A DNA stretch of 16,348 nucleotides from Deltaproteobacteria bacterium (GTDB lineage: Bacteria > Desulfobacterota > GWC2-55-46 > S146-73). The notes under the pieces are model-generated. The model did no database searches and was not told the origin of the DNA. It saw only the letters and a list, made by a program, of their open reading frames with translations. The stretch lies in assembly GCA_015492355.1 (NCBI GenBank), contig WGFF01000243.1, positions 1-16,348 on the forward strand, in the 5' to 3' direction. The position numbers and the translations under genes are program-made. Positions 6,613 through 13,111 of this stretch are shown one piece after another. How positions within the stretch are numbered: the stretch's first letter is position 1; every line of letters begins with the position of its first letter.

Positions 6613-7845
6613 ATGGCACTCATAGTCCAGAAATACGGTGGTACATCGGTCGGTACCATAGACAGGATAAGGAACGTTGCCAGACGGGTTGCACGTACCA
6701 AGAACGAGGGCAATCAGGTCGTGGTCGTGCTCTCTGCCATGTCAGGTGAGACAGACAGGCTCATAGAACTCACCCATCAGGCTGTCGATTTCCCGGAGGG
6801 CAGGGAGTATGATGTGGTTGTATCCACGGGTGAGCTCATAAGCATAGGGCTTCTGTGTCTCATACTCAAGGAGATGGGATACAGGGCCATGAGCCTTACG
6901 GGGTTTCAGGTGCCCATTGTTACCGACTCTGTGTTCGGCTCTGCCAGGATAAAGAGGGTGGGTACAGAGAGGATAATGGAGGGGCTCAAGAAGGATTTTA
7001 TCGTTGTGGTGGCTGGTTTTCAGGGCGTGGATGAGGATGGGAACATAACCACCCTTGGTAGAGGCGGTTCTGACACCACTGCTGTTGCCCTTGCAGCCTC
7101 GCTCAGGGCAGACCTCTGTGAGATATACACGGATGTAGAGGGTGTGTATACCACAGACCCTGGTATATGTCCTGATGCAAGGAAGCTTAAAAAAATATCC
7201 TATGACGAGATGCTCGAGATGGCAAGCCTCGGGGCAAAGGTCCTCCAGACAAGGTCTGTTGAGTTCTCAAAAAAATACAACGTGCCCGTGCTCGTAAGGT
7301 CTTCCTTTACTGATGCAGAGGGCACATTCGTTTGCAAGGAGGATAGGGATATGGAGAAGGCGGTCGTATCTGGTATTACGTACAACAAGGACGAGGCAAA
7401 GATATCGGTTGTAAGGGTGCCCGACAGACCGGGTATCGCTGCCAAGCTCTTCAGACCCCTTACAGCAGAGGGGATAAACGTGGATATGATAGTACAGAAC
7501 ATAAGCCATGACGGATATACAGACCTTACATTCACAGTGTCAAAAAGGGACTACAAAAAGGCACTCGGTCTTGTAAAGGAGGTATCAAAGGAGATAGAGG
7601 CAAAGGAGGTCGTGGGGGATCAGAACATAGCAAAGGTATCTATAGTCGGGGCTGGCATGAGGAGCCATGCAGGCGTTGCATCCAGGATGTTCGAGACACT
7701 CGCAAGGGAGGGTATAAACATACAGATGATATCTACATCAGAGATAAAGGTCTCGTGCGTTGTGGACGAGAAATACACGGAGCTCGCAGTGAGGGTACTG
7801 CACGAGGCATTTGAACTCGGAAAGGAGGACGTAGAGGAGGAATAA
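6613..7845 (+). CDS. lysC: Aspartate kinase LysC, alpha form
   Basis: Aspartate kinase phosphorylates aspartate, the committed step towards lysine, threonine, methionine and, in many bacteria, diaminopimelate for the cell wall. The protein has 410 residues. The kinase domain covers about 1-235, with VQKYGGTS at 5-12, STGE at 71-74, LGRGGSDTTAVAL at 148-160 and YTDVEGVYTTDP at 172-183. Two ACT regulatory domains follow (about 264-335 and 343-405), ending with MISTSEIKVSCVV and a conserved helix. The length and tandem ACT pair match the Bacillus/Corynebacterium type, which is inhibited by lysine or jointly by lysine and threonine. The ATG at 6613 gives the family N-terminus but has no strong Shine-Dalgarno: GGGAG at 6587-6591 is distant and can pair with CTCCC at 6580-6584. 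The frame is open upstream without a better start. I see no lysine riboswitch. Confidence 0.96.
   Translation: MALIVQKYGGTSVGTIDRIRNVARRVARTKNEGNQVVVVLSAMSGETDRLIELTHQAVDFPEGREYDVVVSTGELISIGLLCLILKEMGYRAMSLTGFQVPIVTDSVFGSARIKRVGTERIMEGLKKDFIVVVAGFQGVDEDGNITTLGRGGSDTTAVALAASLRADLCEIYTDVEGVYTTDPGICPDARKLKKISYDEMLEMASLGAKVLQTRSVEFSKKYNVPVLVRSSFTDAEGTFVCKEDRDMEKAVVSGITYNKDEAKISVVRVPDRPGIAAKLFRPLTAEGINVDMIVQNISHDGYTDLTFTVSKRDYKKALGLVKEVSKEIEAKEVVGDQNIAKVSIVGAGMRSHAGVASRMFETLAREGINIQMISTSEIKVSCVVDEKYTELAVRVLHEAFELGKEDVEEE
7336..7343 (+). promoter_or_regulatory. Internal Shine-Dalgarno inside lysC
   Basis: AAGGAGGA lies 7 bases before an in-frame ATG at 7351 inside lysC. It is stronger and better spaced than anything in front of the full-length start at 6613. 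It is the main evidence for a separately translated beta subunit. Confidence 0.65.
7351..7845 (+). CDS. Predicted aspartate kinase beta subunit (internal start in lysC)
   Basis: Initiation at the internal ATG (Met247 of LysC) would make a 164-residue protein starting MEKAVVSGITYNKDEAKISV and holding only the two ACT domains. In Bacillus subtilis aspartokinase II and Corynebacterium glutamicum, the lysC reading frame is known to yield such a small beta subunit from an in-phase internal start, forming alpha2-beta2 enzymes. The expected size there is close to what is seen here. The sequence evidence is the well-spaced AAGGAGGA and a start immediately before the first ACT domain. It would act as the regulatory chain that binds lysine and/or threonine. 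Expression here is inferred and not shown. Confidence 0.6.
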   Translation: MEKAVVSGITYNKDEAKISVVRVPDRPGIAAKLFRPLTAEGINVDMIVQNISHDGYTDLTFTVSKRDYKKALGLVKEVSKEIEAKEVVGDQNIAKVSIVGAGMRSHAGVASRMFETLAREGINIQMISTSEIKVSCVVDEKYTELAVRVLHEAFELGKEDVEEE

Positions 7846-7962
7846 TGCCCATCCATGTCCACACGACTGGGCTATCCCCTGGCAGGGGAAGGAATCCATT
7901 GAGAGGGGAGGTCAGGATTGTAAGCCAGAGGTTTTACCAGTAAACACCCGGCAGAGGATACC
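7846..7962 (+). other. lysC-cimA spacer with a short hairpin
   Basis: This 117-base gap contains the hairpin TCCCCT-GGC-AGGGGA at 7875-7889, with 6 pairs and no T-run after it, so it is not a classical terminator. I see no repeat copy, leader peptide or riboswitch core here. A GAGG just before 7960 is the likely ribosome-binding site of cimA. Confidence 0.4.
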
Positions 7963-9540
7963 ATGATAGAACTCTACGATACAACGTTAAGGGACGGAAC
8001 CCAGGCAGAGGATATATCCTTCTCTGTAGAGGACAAGATAAGGATAGCAAGACGCCTTGACGAGATGGGTATACACTATATCGAGGGGGGATGGCCTGGA
8101 AGTAACCCCAGGGATATAGAGTTCTTCAAGGCGATGCGTACCCAGAGGCTCAAAAGTTCCAGGCTTGTAAGCTTCGGTTCCACAAGAAGGGCTGGCAGAA
8201 AGGTGAGTGCGGATGGAAACATAAAGGCACTCCTCAGGGCAGAAACCCCCTGTGCAGCCATAGTGGGTAAGACCTGGAGACTCCATGTGACAAAGGCTCT
8301 GAGGGTATCGCTCGAGGAGAATCTCGATATGATATTCGATACCATAAGATACCTCAAGAGACGGATGGATAAGGTCTTTTTCGATGCAGAACACTTCTTC
8401 GATGGCTACAAGGACGACCCAGAGTACGCCATAAAGGCACTCCTCATAGCCCGAGATGCAGGGGCAGATTGCCTTGTACTGTGCGATACCAATGGTGGGA
8501 CACTGCCCTTCGAGATAGGGGATATAGTAAGGAAGGTAAAAGAAAGGGTAGACTCTCCCCTGGGCATACACGCACATAACGATTCAGAGACAGCGGTTGC
8601 CAACACCATAGTGGCTGTAAAGGAAGGGGTGGTGCATGTACAGGGTACGATAAACGGATTCGGAGAGAGATGCGGTAATGCAAATCTGTGTTCTATAATA
8701 CCGGCGCTGAGGCTCAAGATGGGTATAAGGTGTATAGGTGACGAGCAACTCAAAAGGCTCAGGGAGACCTCAAGGTTTGTATACGAACTTGCGAATCTGC
8801 CCCATCAGAAACACCAGCCCTATGTGGGTGACAGTGCCTTTGCGCACAAGGGTGGTATCCATGTAAGTGCGGTGCTAAAGAGTCCAGAGACATACGAACA
8901 TATAAGACCAGAACTGGTAGGAAACCACCAGAGGGTACTGGTGTCAGACCTTTCGGGCAGGTCGAATATTATATACAAGGCTCAGGAATACGGGGTGGAT
9001 ATACAGAGTAACGCAGAGGTGGTACAGAAGGTACTCAAGGACCTCAAGGTGCTGGAACACGAGGGATTCCAGTACGAGGGTGCAGAGGCATCCTTTGAAC
9101 TCCTCATACAGAAGGCACTCAAAAAGAAGGAAAAGTATTTCAGGCTACTCGGTTTCAGGGTCATAGACGAAAAGAAGAAGGAAGAAGAACAGCCCTATTC
9201 AGAGGCGACCATAAAGCTCGAGGTGGGTGGTGTGGTAGAACACACCGCTGCAGAGGGCTGTGGACCTGTGAATGCCCTGGACAAAGCCCTTAGAAAGGCA
9301 CTCGAAAGGTTCTATCCCTCCATAAAGGAGGTTCAACTCCTGGACTTCAAGGTAAGGGTACTGGCAGGTGGACAGGGTACTGCCGCACGTGTACGGGTAC
9401 TTGTGGAATCAGGCGATGGAAGGGATAAGTGGGGTACTGTAGGGGTGTCGGATAATGTGATAGAGGCAAGCTGGCAGGCACTTGTGGAGAGTCTGGAGTA
9501 CAAACTCTTCAAGGATAGAAAGAAGAAAGAGAACAGATGA
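7963..9540 (+). CDS. cimA: (R)-citramalate synthase CimA
   Basis: CimA condenses pyruvate and acetyl-CoA to (R)-citramalate, opening the threonine-independent route to 2-oxobutyrate and isoleucine. At 525 residues it belongs to the longer bacterial CimA group. The catalytic TIM barrel begins with ELYDTTLRDGTQAED (3-17, catalytic Arg10 and metal ligand Asp11). It continues with YIEGGWPGSNPRD at 39-51, DAEHFFDGYK at 141-150, the metal-binding HAHND at 203-207 and NGFGERCGNANL at 231-242. FAHKGGIHVSAV at 293-304 is the linker-domain signature. A LeuA-type allosteric dimer domain fills about 400-520. WPGSNP and DAEHFFDGYK favour CimA over isopropylmalate or homocitrate synthase. The stop overlaps the next start as ATGA. 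With lysC upstream, it points to an aspartate-family and branched-chain biosynthesis unit. Confidence 0.94.
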   Translation: MIELYDTTLRDGTQAEDISFSVEDKIRIARRLDEMGIHYIEGGWPGSNPRDIEFFKAMRTQRLKSSRLVSFGSTRRAGRKVSADGNIKALLRAETPCAAIVGKTWRLHVTKALRVSLEENLDMIFDTIRYLKRRMDKVFFDAEHFFDGYKDDPEYAIKALLIARDAGADCLVLCDTNGGTLPFEIGDIVRKVKERVDSPLGIHAHNDSETAVANTIVAVKEGVVHVQGTINGFGERCGNANLCSIIPALRLKMGIRCIGDEQLKRLRETSRFVYELANLPHQKHQPYVGDSAFAHKGGIHVSAVLKSPETYEHIRPELVGNHQRVLVSDLSGRSNIIYKAQEYGVDIQSNAEVVQKVLKDLKVLEHEGFQYEGAEASFELLIQKALKKKEKYFRLLGFRVIDEKKKEEEQPYSEATIKLEVGGVVEHTAAEGCGPVNALDKALRKALERFYPSIKEVQLLDFKVRVLAGGQGTAARVRVLVESGDGRDKWGTVGVSDNVIEASWQALVESLEYKLFKDRKKKENR

Positions 9541-9902
9541 ACACAGCCACCAGAAAAGAGGGCTTCCTTTTGCTCCTCCTTCTCATCCTTATGGTTTCTT
9601 TCCTGAGGGTCCATGGTCTCAACCCATGGTGGGGTGGTGCTGGTGGTGCGGTGGTCGGGGATGCAGAAGGGTATGGAAAGGAGCCTGAGATAGATATAAA
9701 CACCGCAAGCCCGGAAGAACTTGTCCTCATACCAGGAATAGGTATAAAACTCGCCATGAGCATAGTGAGGGAGAGGGAAAGGATGGATGGATTCAGAAGG
9801 AAGGAAGACCTCAAAAGGATAAGGGGCATAGGGGAAAGGAAGTATCACATCATAAAGGCATTTGTACGTGTAGAAAGACCTGTGACAGGGGAGATAAGGT
9901 GA
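9537..9902 (+). CDS. ComEA-like membrane-anchored helix-hairpin-helix protein
   Basis: This small protein of 121 residues has a hydrophobic N-terminal segment (about 10-23, mostly Leu) that reads as a membrane anchor or uncleaved signal. A Gly/Trp-rich spacer follows (29-50). The C-terminal domain starts EIDINTASPEELVLIPGIG (51-69) and contains a second helix-hairpin-helix at RIRGIGERK (94-102). This is the ComEA fold, which binds double-stranded DNA without sequence preference. In competent bacteria ComEA captures incoming DNA outside the inner membrane. Here there is no comEC or comF beside it, so a competence role is only a guess. The domain also occurs as a general DNA-binding or scaffolding unit. 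It is translationally coupled to both neighbours: its ATG overlaps the cimA stop, and its TGA overlaps the GTG of atpH. Confidence 0.85.
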   Translation: MNTATRKEGFLLLLLLILMVSFLRVHGLNPWWGGAGGAVVGDAEGYGKEPEIDINTASPEELVLIPGIGIKLAMSIVRERERMDGFRRKEDLKRIRGIGERKYHIIKAFVRVERPVTGEIR

Positions 9903-10270
9903 AGGAAGATATAATCGATCTCCTTAAGAAGAAGGAACAGGAGATGGAAGCCCTTGTAGAGGAGGCTCGCAGGAAAGGCGAAGCCATACAGGAAAGGGCA
10001 AGGAAGGAGGCAGAGGAGATTGTGGAGAAGGCAAGGGAGCTGGCAGAAAAGGAGGTAGAAGGTATAAGAAAGAAGAGGGAAAGGGAGATAGACGAAGAGA
10101 TAGAGCGTATATACAGGGAAACAGAGGATACGGTACAGAGACTCAGAAAAGAGGCAGAGGAGAGGAAGAAAAGGGCTGTAGAGGTCGTTATGGACTTTAT
10201 CGTGGAGGGAAGACGTGATCAAAGAGATGAGCAAGATCCAGATAATAGGTTCAAAGGCGGTACTCGATGA
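9899..10270 (+). CDS. atpH: A/V-type ATPase peripheral-stalk subunit H (G-like)
   Basis: This 123-residue protein is made almost wholly of charged heptad-like sequence rich in Glu, Lys, Arg and Ala from about 5 to 95, a long continuous coiled coil. It is the first gene of an H-I-K-E-C-F-A operon, which matches the peripheral-stalk subunit that pairs with subunit E (AhaH or NtpF in other systems). The start is GTG at 9899, overlapping the ComEA-like gene stop, with GGGGAGAT just upstream. The coil ends around VVMDFIVEG (96-104), where the family usually ends. The last 18 or so residues (from about 106) are encoded within the 56-base overlap with atpI and look like an added tail. Function rests on context and coiled-coil character more than on motifs. 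Confidence 0.82.
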   Translation: MKEDIIDLLKKKEQEMEALVEEARRKGEAIQERARKEAEEIVEKARELAEKEVEGIRKKREREIDEEIERIYRETEDTVQRLRKEAEERKKRAVEVVMDFIVEGRRDQRDEQDPDNRFKGGTR

Positions 10271-12095
10271 GTGTATAAGACTGCTCCATGCCCTTTCCGT
10301 GGTTCATATAGAGACCCTTCCTGTTGAGGCAAGATTCGATGACAGGTTTTTCAGAGCCCATCCCATAGAGAAGGAAAAGATAAGGGAGAAGAGATACCTT
10401 GAGGAGACTCTCGAGAGATTGAAGAATCTCACCTTCCTCCTTAAAACCCCACCAGCACTCGAACGTGTAACCATCCAGGAAGGAAGGATGGTCTCCCTTA
10501 TAGAGACCATAAGGTCTGTTGAAAAGAAGGTAAGGGAGTTGCATGCAAGGAGAGAAGCCCTTACAGAGGAGTTCAACTCCCTTGAAAGATACGAAAAGAT
10601 ACTCAGGGCTTTTGCTCCAGTGGTATCGAGGCTCGGTGGGCTTAAAAACTTTGTGATAATCGGTCTTACCATAGAGAGATCGAGGCGTGATGTCATAAGG
10701 GTGCTCGAAGGAGAGGTGGCAAGGATAACACAGGGGATGTACCGTCTCCACGTGAGGGAACTGGATGAGAAGACCCTCGGTATAGTGCTTACCTATCAGA
10801 GACGGTTCGACCCCGAGATGCGGTCTCTTATATCGAGTGAAGCCATAAGTGAGATAAAACTGCCAGAGGAATACGAGGACATGCCACTCCTTGTAGCACT
10901 CGAGAGGATGGCACGGAGGAGAGAGGAACTCAAGGGGCTTATAAGTTCCATAGAAAGGGAGCTGGAGGATATATCACGCAGGTGGTACGGGGTGATTGTA
11001 GCCCTCAGGAAGGCTGTGGAGGACAAGATAGACGAGATAGGTGTGCTTTCGTACTGTGCAGAGACGAGGTTCGCCTTTGTTATAGAGGGATGGATACCAA
11101 AGGAGATGATGGAGGTGGTCAAAGAAAAGTTCTCAAGGCTGTTCAGTAGTAGTGTGCTCGTAAGGGAGATAGAGATAAAGGAAGAGGAGGTAGACCTTAT
11201 ACCTGTTTACATAAAGAATCCGAGGATACTCAAGCCATTTGAGGTCTTTCTCAAAGCCCTTCCCACACCCCGATACGGTTCTGTAGACCCCACACCCTAT
11301 ATCGCCCTTTTCTTTCCCATATTCTTCGGACTCATCGTGGGTGATGCAGGCTATGGTCTGGTGTTATTTCTGCTGGGCATCTATATAAAGCACCGTTTCA
11401 GATACAACGAGTTCATCTATGACCTTGCATCGGTTCTATCTGTGTGCGGGGTGACATCCATAATAGGAGGGGTGCTCTTCGGGGAGTTCTTTGGAGACCT
11501 CGGTGAAAGGGCGGGTATAGTCCATCCCATACTCTTCGATAGAATGAAGGCGCTCAAGACCTTTCTTGCCCTTTCAATCGGGATAGGGATAGGGCATGTG
11601 CTTCTCGGTATACTGATAGCAGTAGTGAACTACATCAACAGAGGGAAGGTAAAGGAGGCTGGTGCAAAGCTCTCATATTTTATCCTCATCACTTCATTTC
11701 TCCTCATTCTGGGGATATACTTTGAGTATCTGCCGAGAGGGCTTTTGAGCCCAGGTATTATTGTACTTGTTGTATCCTTTATCTTCTTTGTTATTGTAGA
11801 GGGTGTGCTCGGTCCAATCGAATTTATAAAGGCACTCGGTAACATCCTTTCCTATGTACGTATCATGGCTGTTGGCACTGCATCCGTTGTGATGGCTGTG
11901 GTTGCAAACAGGATAGGAGGTCTTACAGGGAGTCTGCTCGTTGGTATACTCGTTGCAGGACTCATCCATGCACTGAACATCATACTGAGCCTTGTCTCCC
12001 CCACCATACAGTCCATGAGGCTTCAGTACGTGGAGTTTCTAAGTAAGTTCTACGAGGGTGGGGGGAGGAGGTACGAGCCTTTTAAAAAGAGATAG
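10215..12095 (+). CDS. atpI: A/V-type ATPase membrane subunit I (a)
   Basis: This is the stator membrane subunit that forms the ion half-channels beside the c-ring. It has 626 residues. A soluble part with coiled-coil stretches spans about 1-345. From about 358 the protein is membrane-embedded, starting DPTPYIALFFPIFFGL and the family motif GDAGYG (376-381). Further hydrophobic segments lie near 403-425, 448-473, 487-507, 510-535 and 545-600. LSYVRIMAVG contains Arg549, corresponding to the essential channel arginine of Vph1 and NtpI. A second conserved Arg is Arg602, before QYVEFLSKFYEGGG. I chose the GTG at 10215, which gives the usual short MIKEMSKIQIIG start; ATG 10227 is an alternative, four codons in. 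It overlaps atpH by 56 bases, an unusual amount. Confidence 0.94.
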   Translation: MIKEMSKIQIIGSKAVLDECIRLLHALSVVHIETLPVEARFDDRFFRAHPIEKEKIREKRYLEETLERLKNLTFLLKTPPALERVTIQEGRMVSLIETIRSVEKKVRELHARREALTEEFNSLERYEKILRAFAPVVSRLGGLKNFVIIGLTIERSRRDVIRVLEGEVARITQGMYRLHVRELDEKTLGIVLTYQRRFDPEMRSLISSEAISEIKLPEEYEDMPLLVALERMARRREELKGLISSIERELEDISRRWYGVIVALRKAVEDKIDEIGVLSYCAETRFAFVIEGWIPKEMMEVVKEKFSRLFSSSVLVREIEIKEEEVDLIPVYIKNPRILKPFEVFLKALPTPRYGSVDPTPYIALFFPIFFGLIVGDAGYGLVLFLLGIYIKHRFRYNEFIYDLASVLSVCGVTSIIGGVLFGEFFGDLGERAGIVHPILFDRMKALKTFLALSIGIGIGHVLLGILIAVVNYINRGKVKEAGAKLSYFILITSFLLILGIYFEYLPRGLLSPGIIVLVVSFIFFVIVEGVLGPIEFIKALGNILSYVRIMAVGTASVVMAVVANRIGGLTGSLLVGILVAGLIHALNIILSLVSPTIQSMRLQYVEFLSKFYEGGGRRYEPFKKR

Positions 12096-12173
12096 GTTTC
12101 TGTCGAGAAAGAGACTTCTCTGTGAAGGGGAATGACTCGCGGTTCCATAAGATTCCTTTTTGAGAACAAACAC

Positions 12174-12181
12174 AAGGAGGT
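12174..12181 (+). promoter_or_regulatory. Strong ribosome-binding site of atpK
   Basis: AAGGAGGT is placed 7 bases before ATG 12189 and decides that start over the in-frame upstream ATG at 12132. A full-consensus site fits the need for many c-subunits per ATPase. Most other ATPase genes here have weaker sites. Confidence 0.75.
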
Positions 12182-12188
12182 AGATGGT

Positions 12189-12398
12189 ATGGAGAAAGGT
12201 CTTTTGGCTCTGGCTGCGGCAGTGGCGGTAGGGCTTTCTGCCCTGGCAACCGCATGGGCACAGAGTAAGATAGGTTCTGCAGGTGCAGGGGCACTGGCGG
12301 AAAAACCAGAACTGAGTGGTATAATAATCATTCTGGTCGCCATACCCGAGACAATGGTACTCCTTGGTTTCGTCATCGCCTATTTAATAATCGGATAG
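12189..12398 (+). CDS. atpK: A/V-type ATPase proteolipid subunit K (c)
   Basis: This is the rotor-ring subunit, 69 residues when started at ATG 12189. The in-frame ATG at 12132 would add a charged 19-residue leader unlike the family, and the strong AAGGAGGT supports the later start. The first transmembrane helix spans about 4-24. The polar loop includes GSAGAG and AEKPEL. The second helix is about 44-68. The ion-carrying carboxylate is Glu54 in AIPETM. Gln25 (in WAQSKIG) sits at the position of the Na+-liganding Gln of Ilyobacter-type c-subunits, and Thr55 follows Glu54, but the matching Tyr is absent. The subunit has one hairpin, unlike the doubled 16-kDa type of Enterococcus NtpK. A single hairpin with a carboxylate in each copy suits ATP synthesis. 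Confidence 0.93.
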   Translation: MEKGLLALAAAVAVGLSALATAWAQSKIGSAGAGALAEKPELSGIIIILVAIPETMVLLGFVIAYLIIG

Positions 12399-12408
12399 AG
12401 GAAGCCCT

Positions 12409-13029
12409 ATGGCACAGGAAGACCTCCTCAAGGCACTCGAAAGGGATGTTATAAAAGAGACCGAAAAGACCATAGCAGAGGCGAAGAGAAGGGCGGATAG
12501 AATAATAGACGATGCCAGGAAAGGGGCCCAGAGGTTGAAAGAAGACCTCCTCAAGAGGTGCCTGGAAGAGATAGAGTCGAAAAGAAATATATCCATCAAG
12601 AGGGCTCGCATCAAGGCACGTGCCAGGGTGCTCGCCGTAAAGTATGAGATTATGGAGGCGGTATTCCATGAGACCGTGGAGTCGTTCAAGAGGATGCCTG
12701 TGGAGCGGTACTCTGGTGTGTTCCTGCGGCTTTACAGGGAGGCCAAGGAGGAATGGTACTCCACAGGAATGGATAAGAGGGCTGTGGTAGTTGTGAATCC
12801 AGATGATACAGGTCTTATAGATGACAGGGACGTGGATATAAGACCTGATACCTCTGTAAGCCTCGGGGTTATTTTTACATCAGAGGATGGTCGTATAAGA
12901 CTCATAAATACCATACCATCGAGACTCGAAAGGATAAAGCCCCATCTTGTATCCATGCTCGATGAGGTCCTGTGGGGGAAGGGTTCTCTAAAATCTCTGA
13001 AAAAGGTAATAACCGGTATGGAGACCTGA
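12409..13029 (+). CDS. atpE: A/V-type ATPase peripheral-stalk subunit E
   Basis: This stalk subunit has 206 residues. An N-terminal amphipathic helix of about 75 residues (ETEKTIAEAKRRADRIIDDA and onward), rich in Glu, Lys and Arg, would pair with subunit H. A globular alpha/beta C-terminal domain runs from about 85 to 206, including VVVNPDDTGLID and the conserved-looking VSLGVIFTSEDGRIRLINT near 150-168. That layout and length match the family. The start ATG at 12409 lies 10 bases after the atpK stop, with AGAGGAAG as the ribosome-binding site. The protein links the catalytic head to subunit I. An 82-base gap with a terminator-like hairpin follows. Confidence 0.92.
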   Translation: MAQEDLLKALERDVIKETEKTIAEAKRRADRIIDDARKGAQRLKEDLLKRCLEEIESKRNISIKRARIKARARVLAVKYEIMEAVFHETVESFKRMPVERYSGVFLRLYREAKEEWYSTGMDKRAVVVVNPDDTGLIDDRDVDIRPDTSVSLGVIFTSEDGRIRLINTIPSRLERIKPHLVSMLDEVLWGKGSLKSLKKVITGMET

Positions 13030-13050
13030 GTTTTGTGTCCCTGGATAATC

Positions 13051-13106
13051 AAGAGGGAAGGGCTTGCGAGTTGGTTGTCTTACATAAAGGTTCTTCCTCT
13101 TTTTTT
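13051..13106 (+). terminator. Terminator/attenuator-like hairpin between atpE and atpC
   Basis: AAGAGGGAAG (13051-13060) can pair with CTTCCTCTT (13093-13101), nine pairs with one bulged G, around a 32-base loop. The stem runs straight into a T-run ending at 13106, only 5 bases before the atpC ATG. The long loop makes it weaker than a textbook terminator. It might attenuate transcription and lower the expression of C-F-A relative to K-E. Confidence 0.4.
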
Positions 13107-13111
13107 GTAAC

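Noticed and set aside
9537..9902. A competence (DNA uptake) locus
   Set aside because: Only a ComEA-like domain is present. There is no comEC, comF, pilin or prepilin peptidase nearby.
12132..12188. Longer atpK starting at the upstream ATG (88 residues)
   Set aside because: The 19-residue charged extension is unlike c-subunits, and a consensus AAGGAGGT directly precedes ATG 12189.
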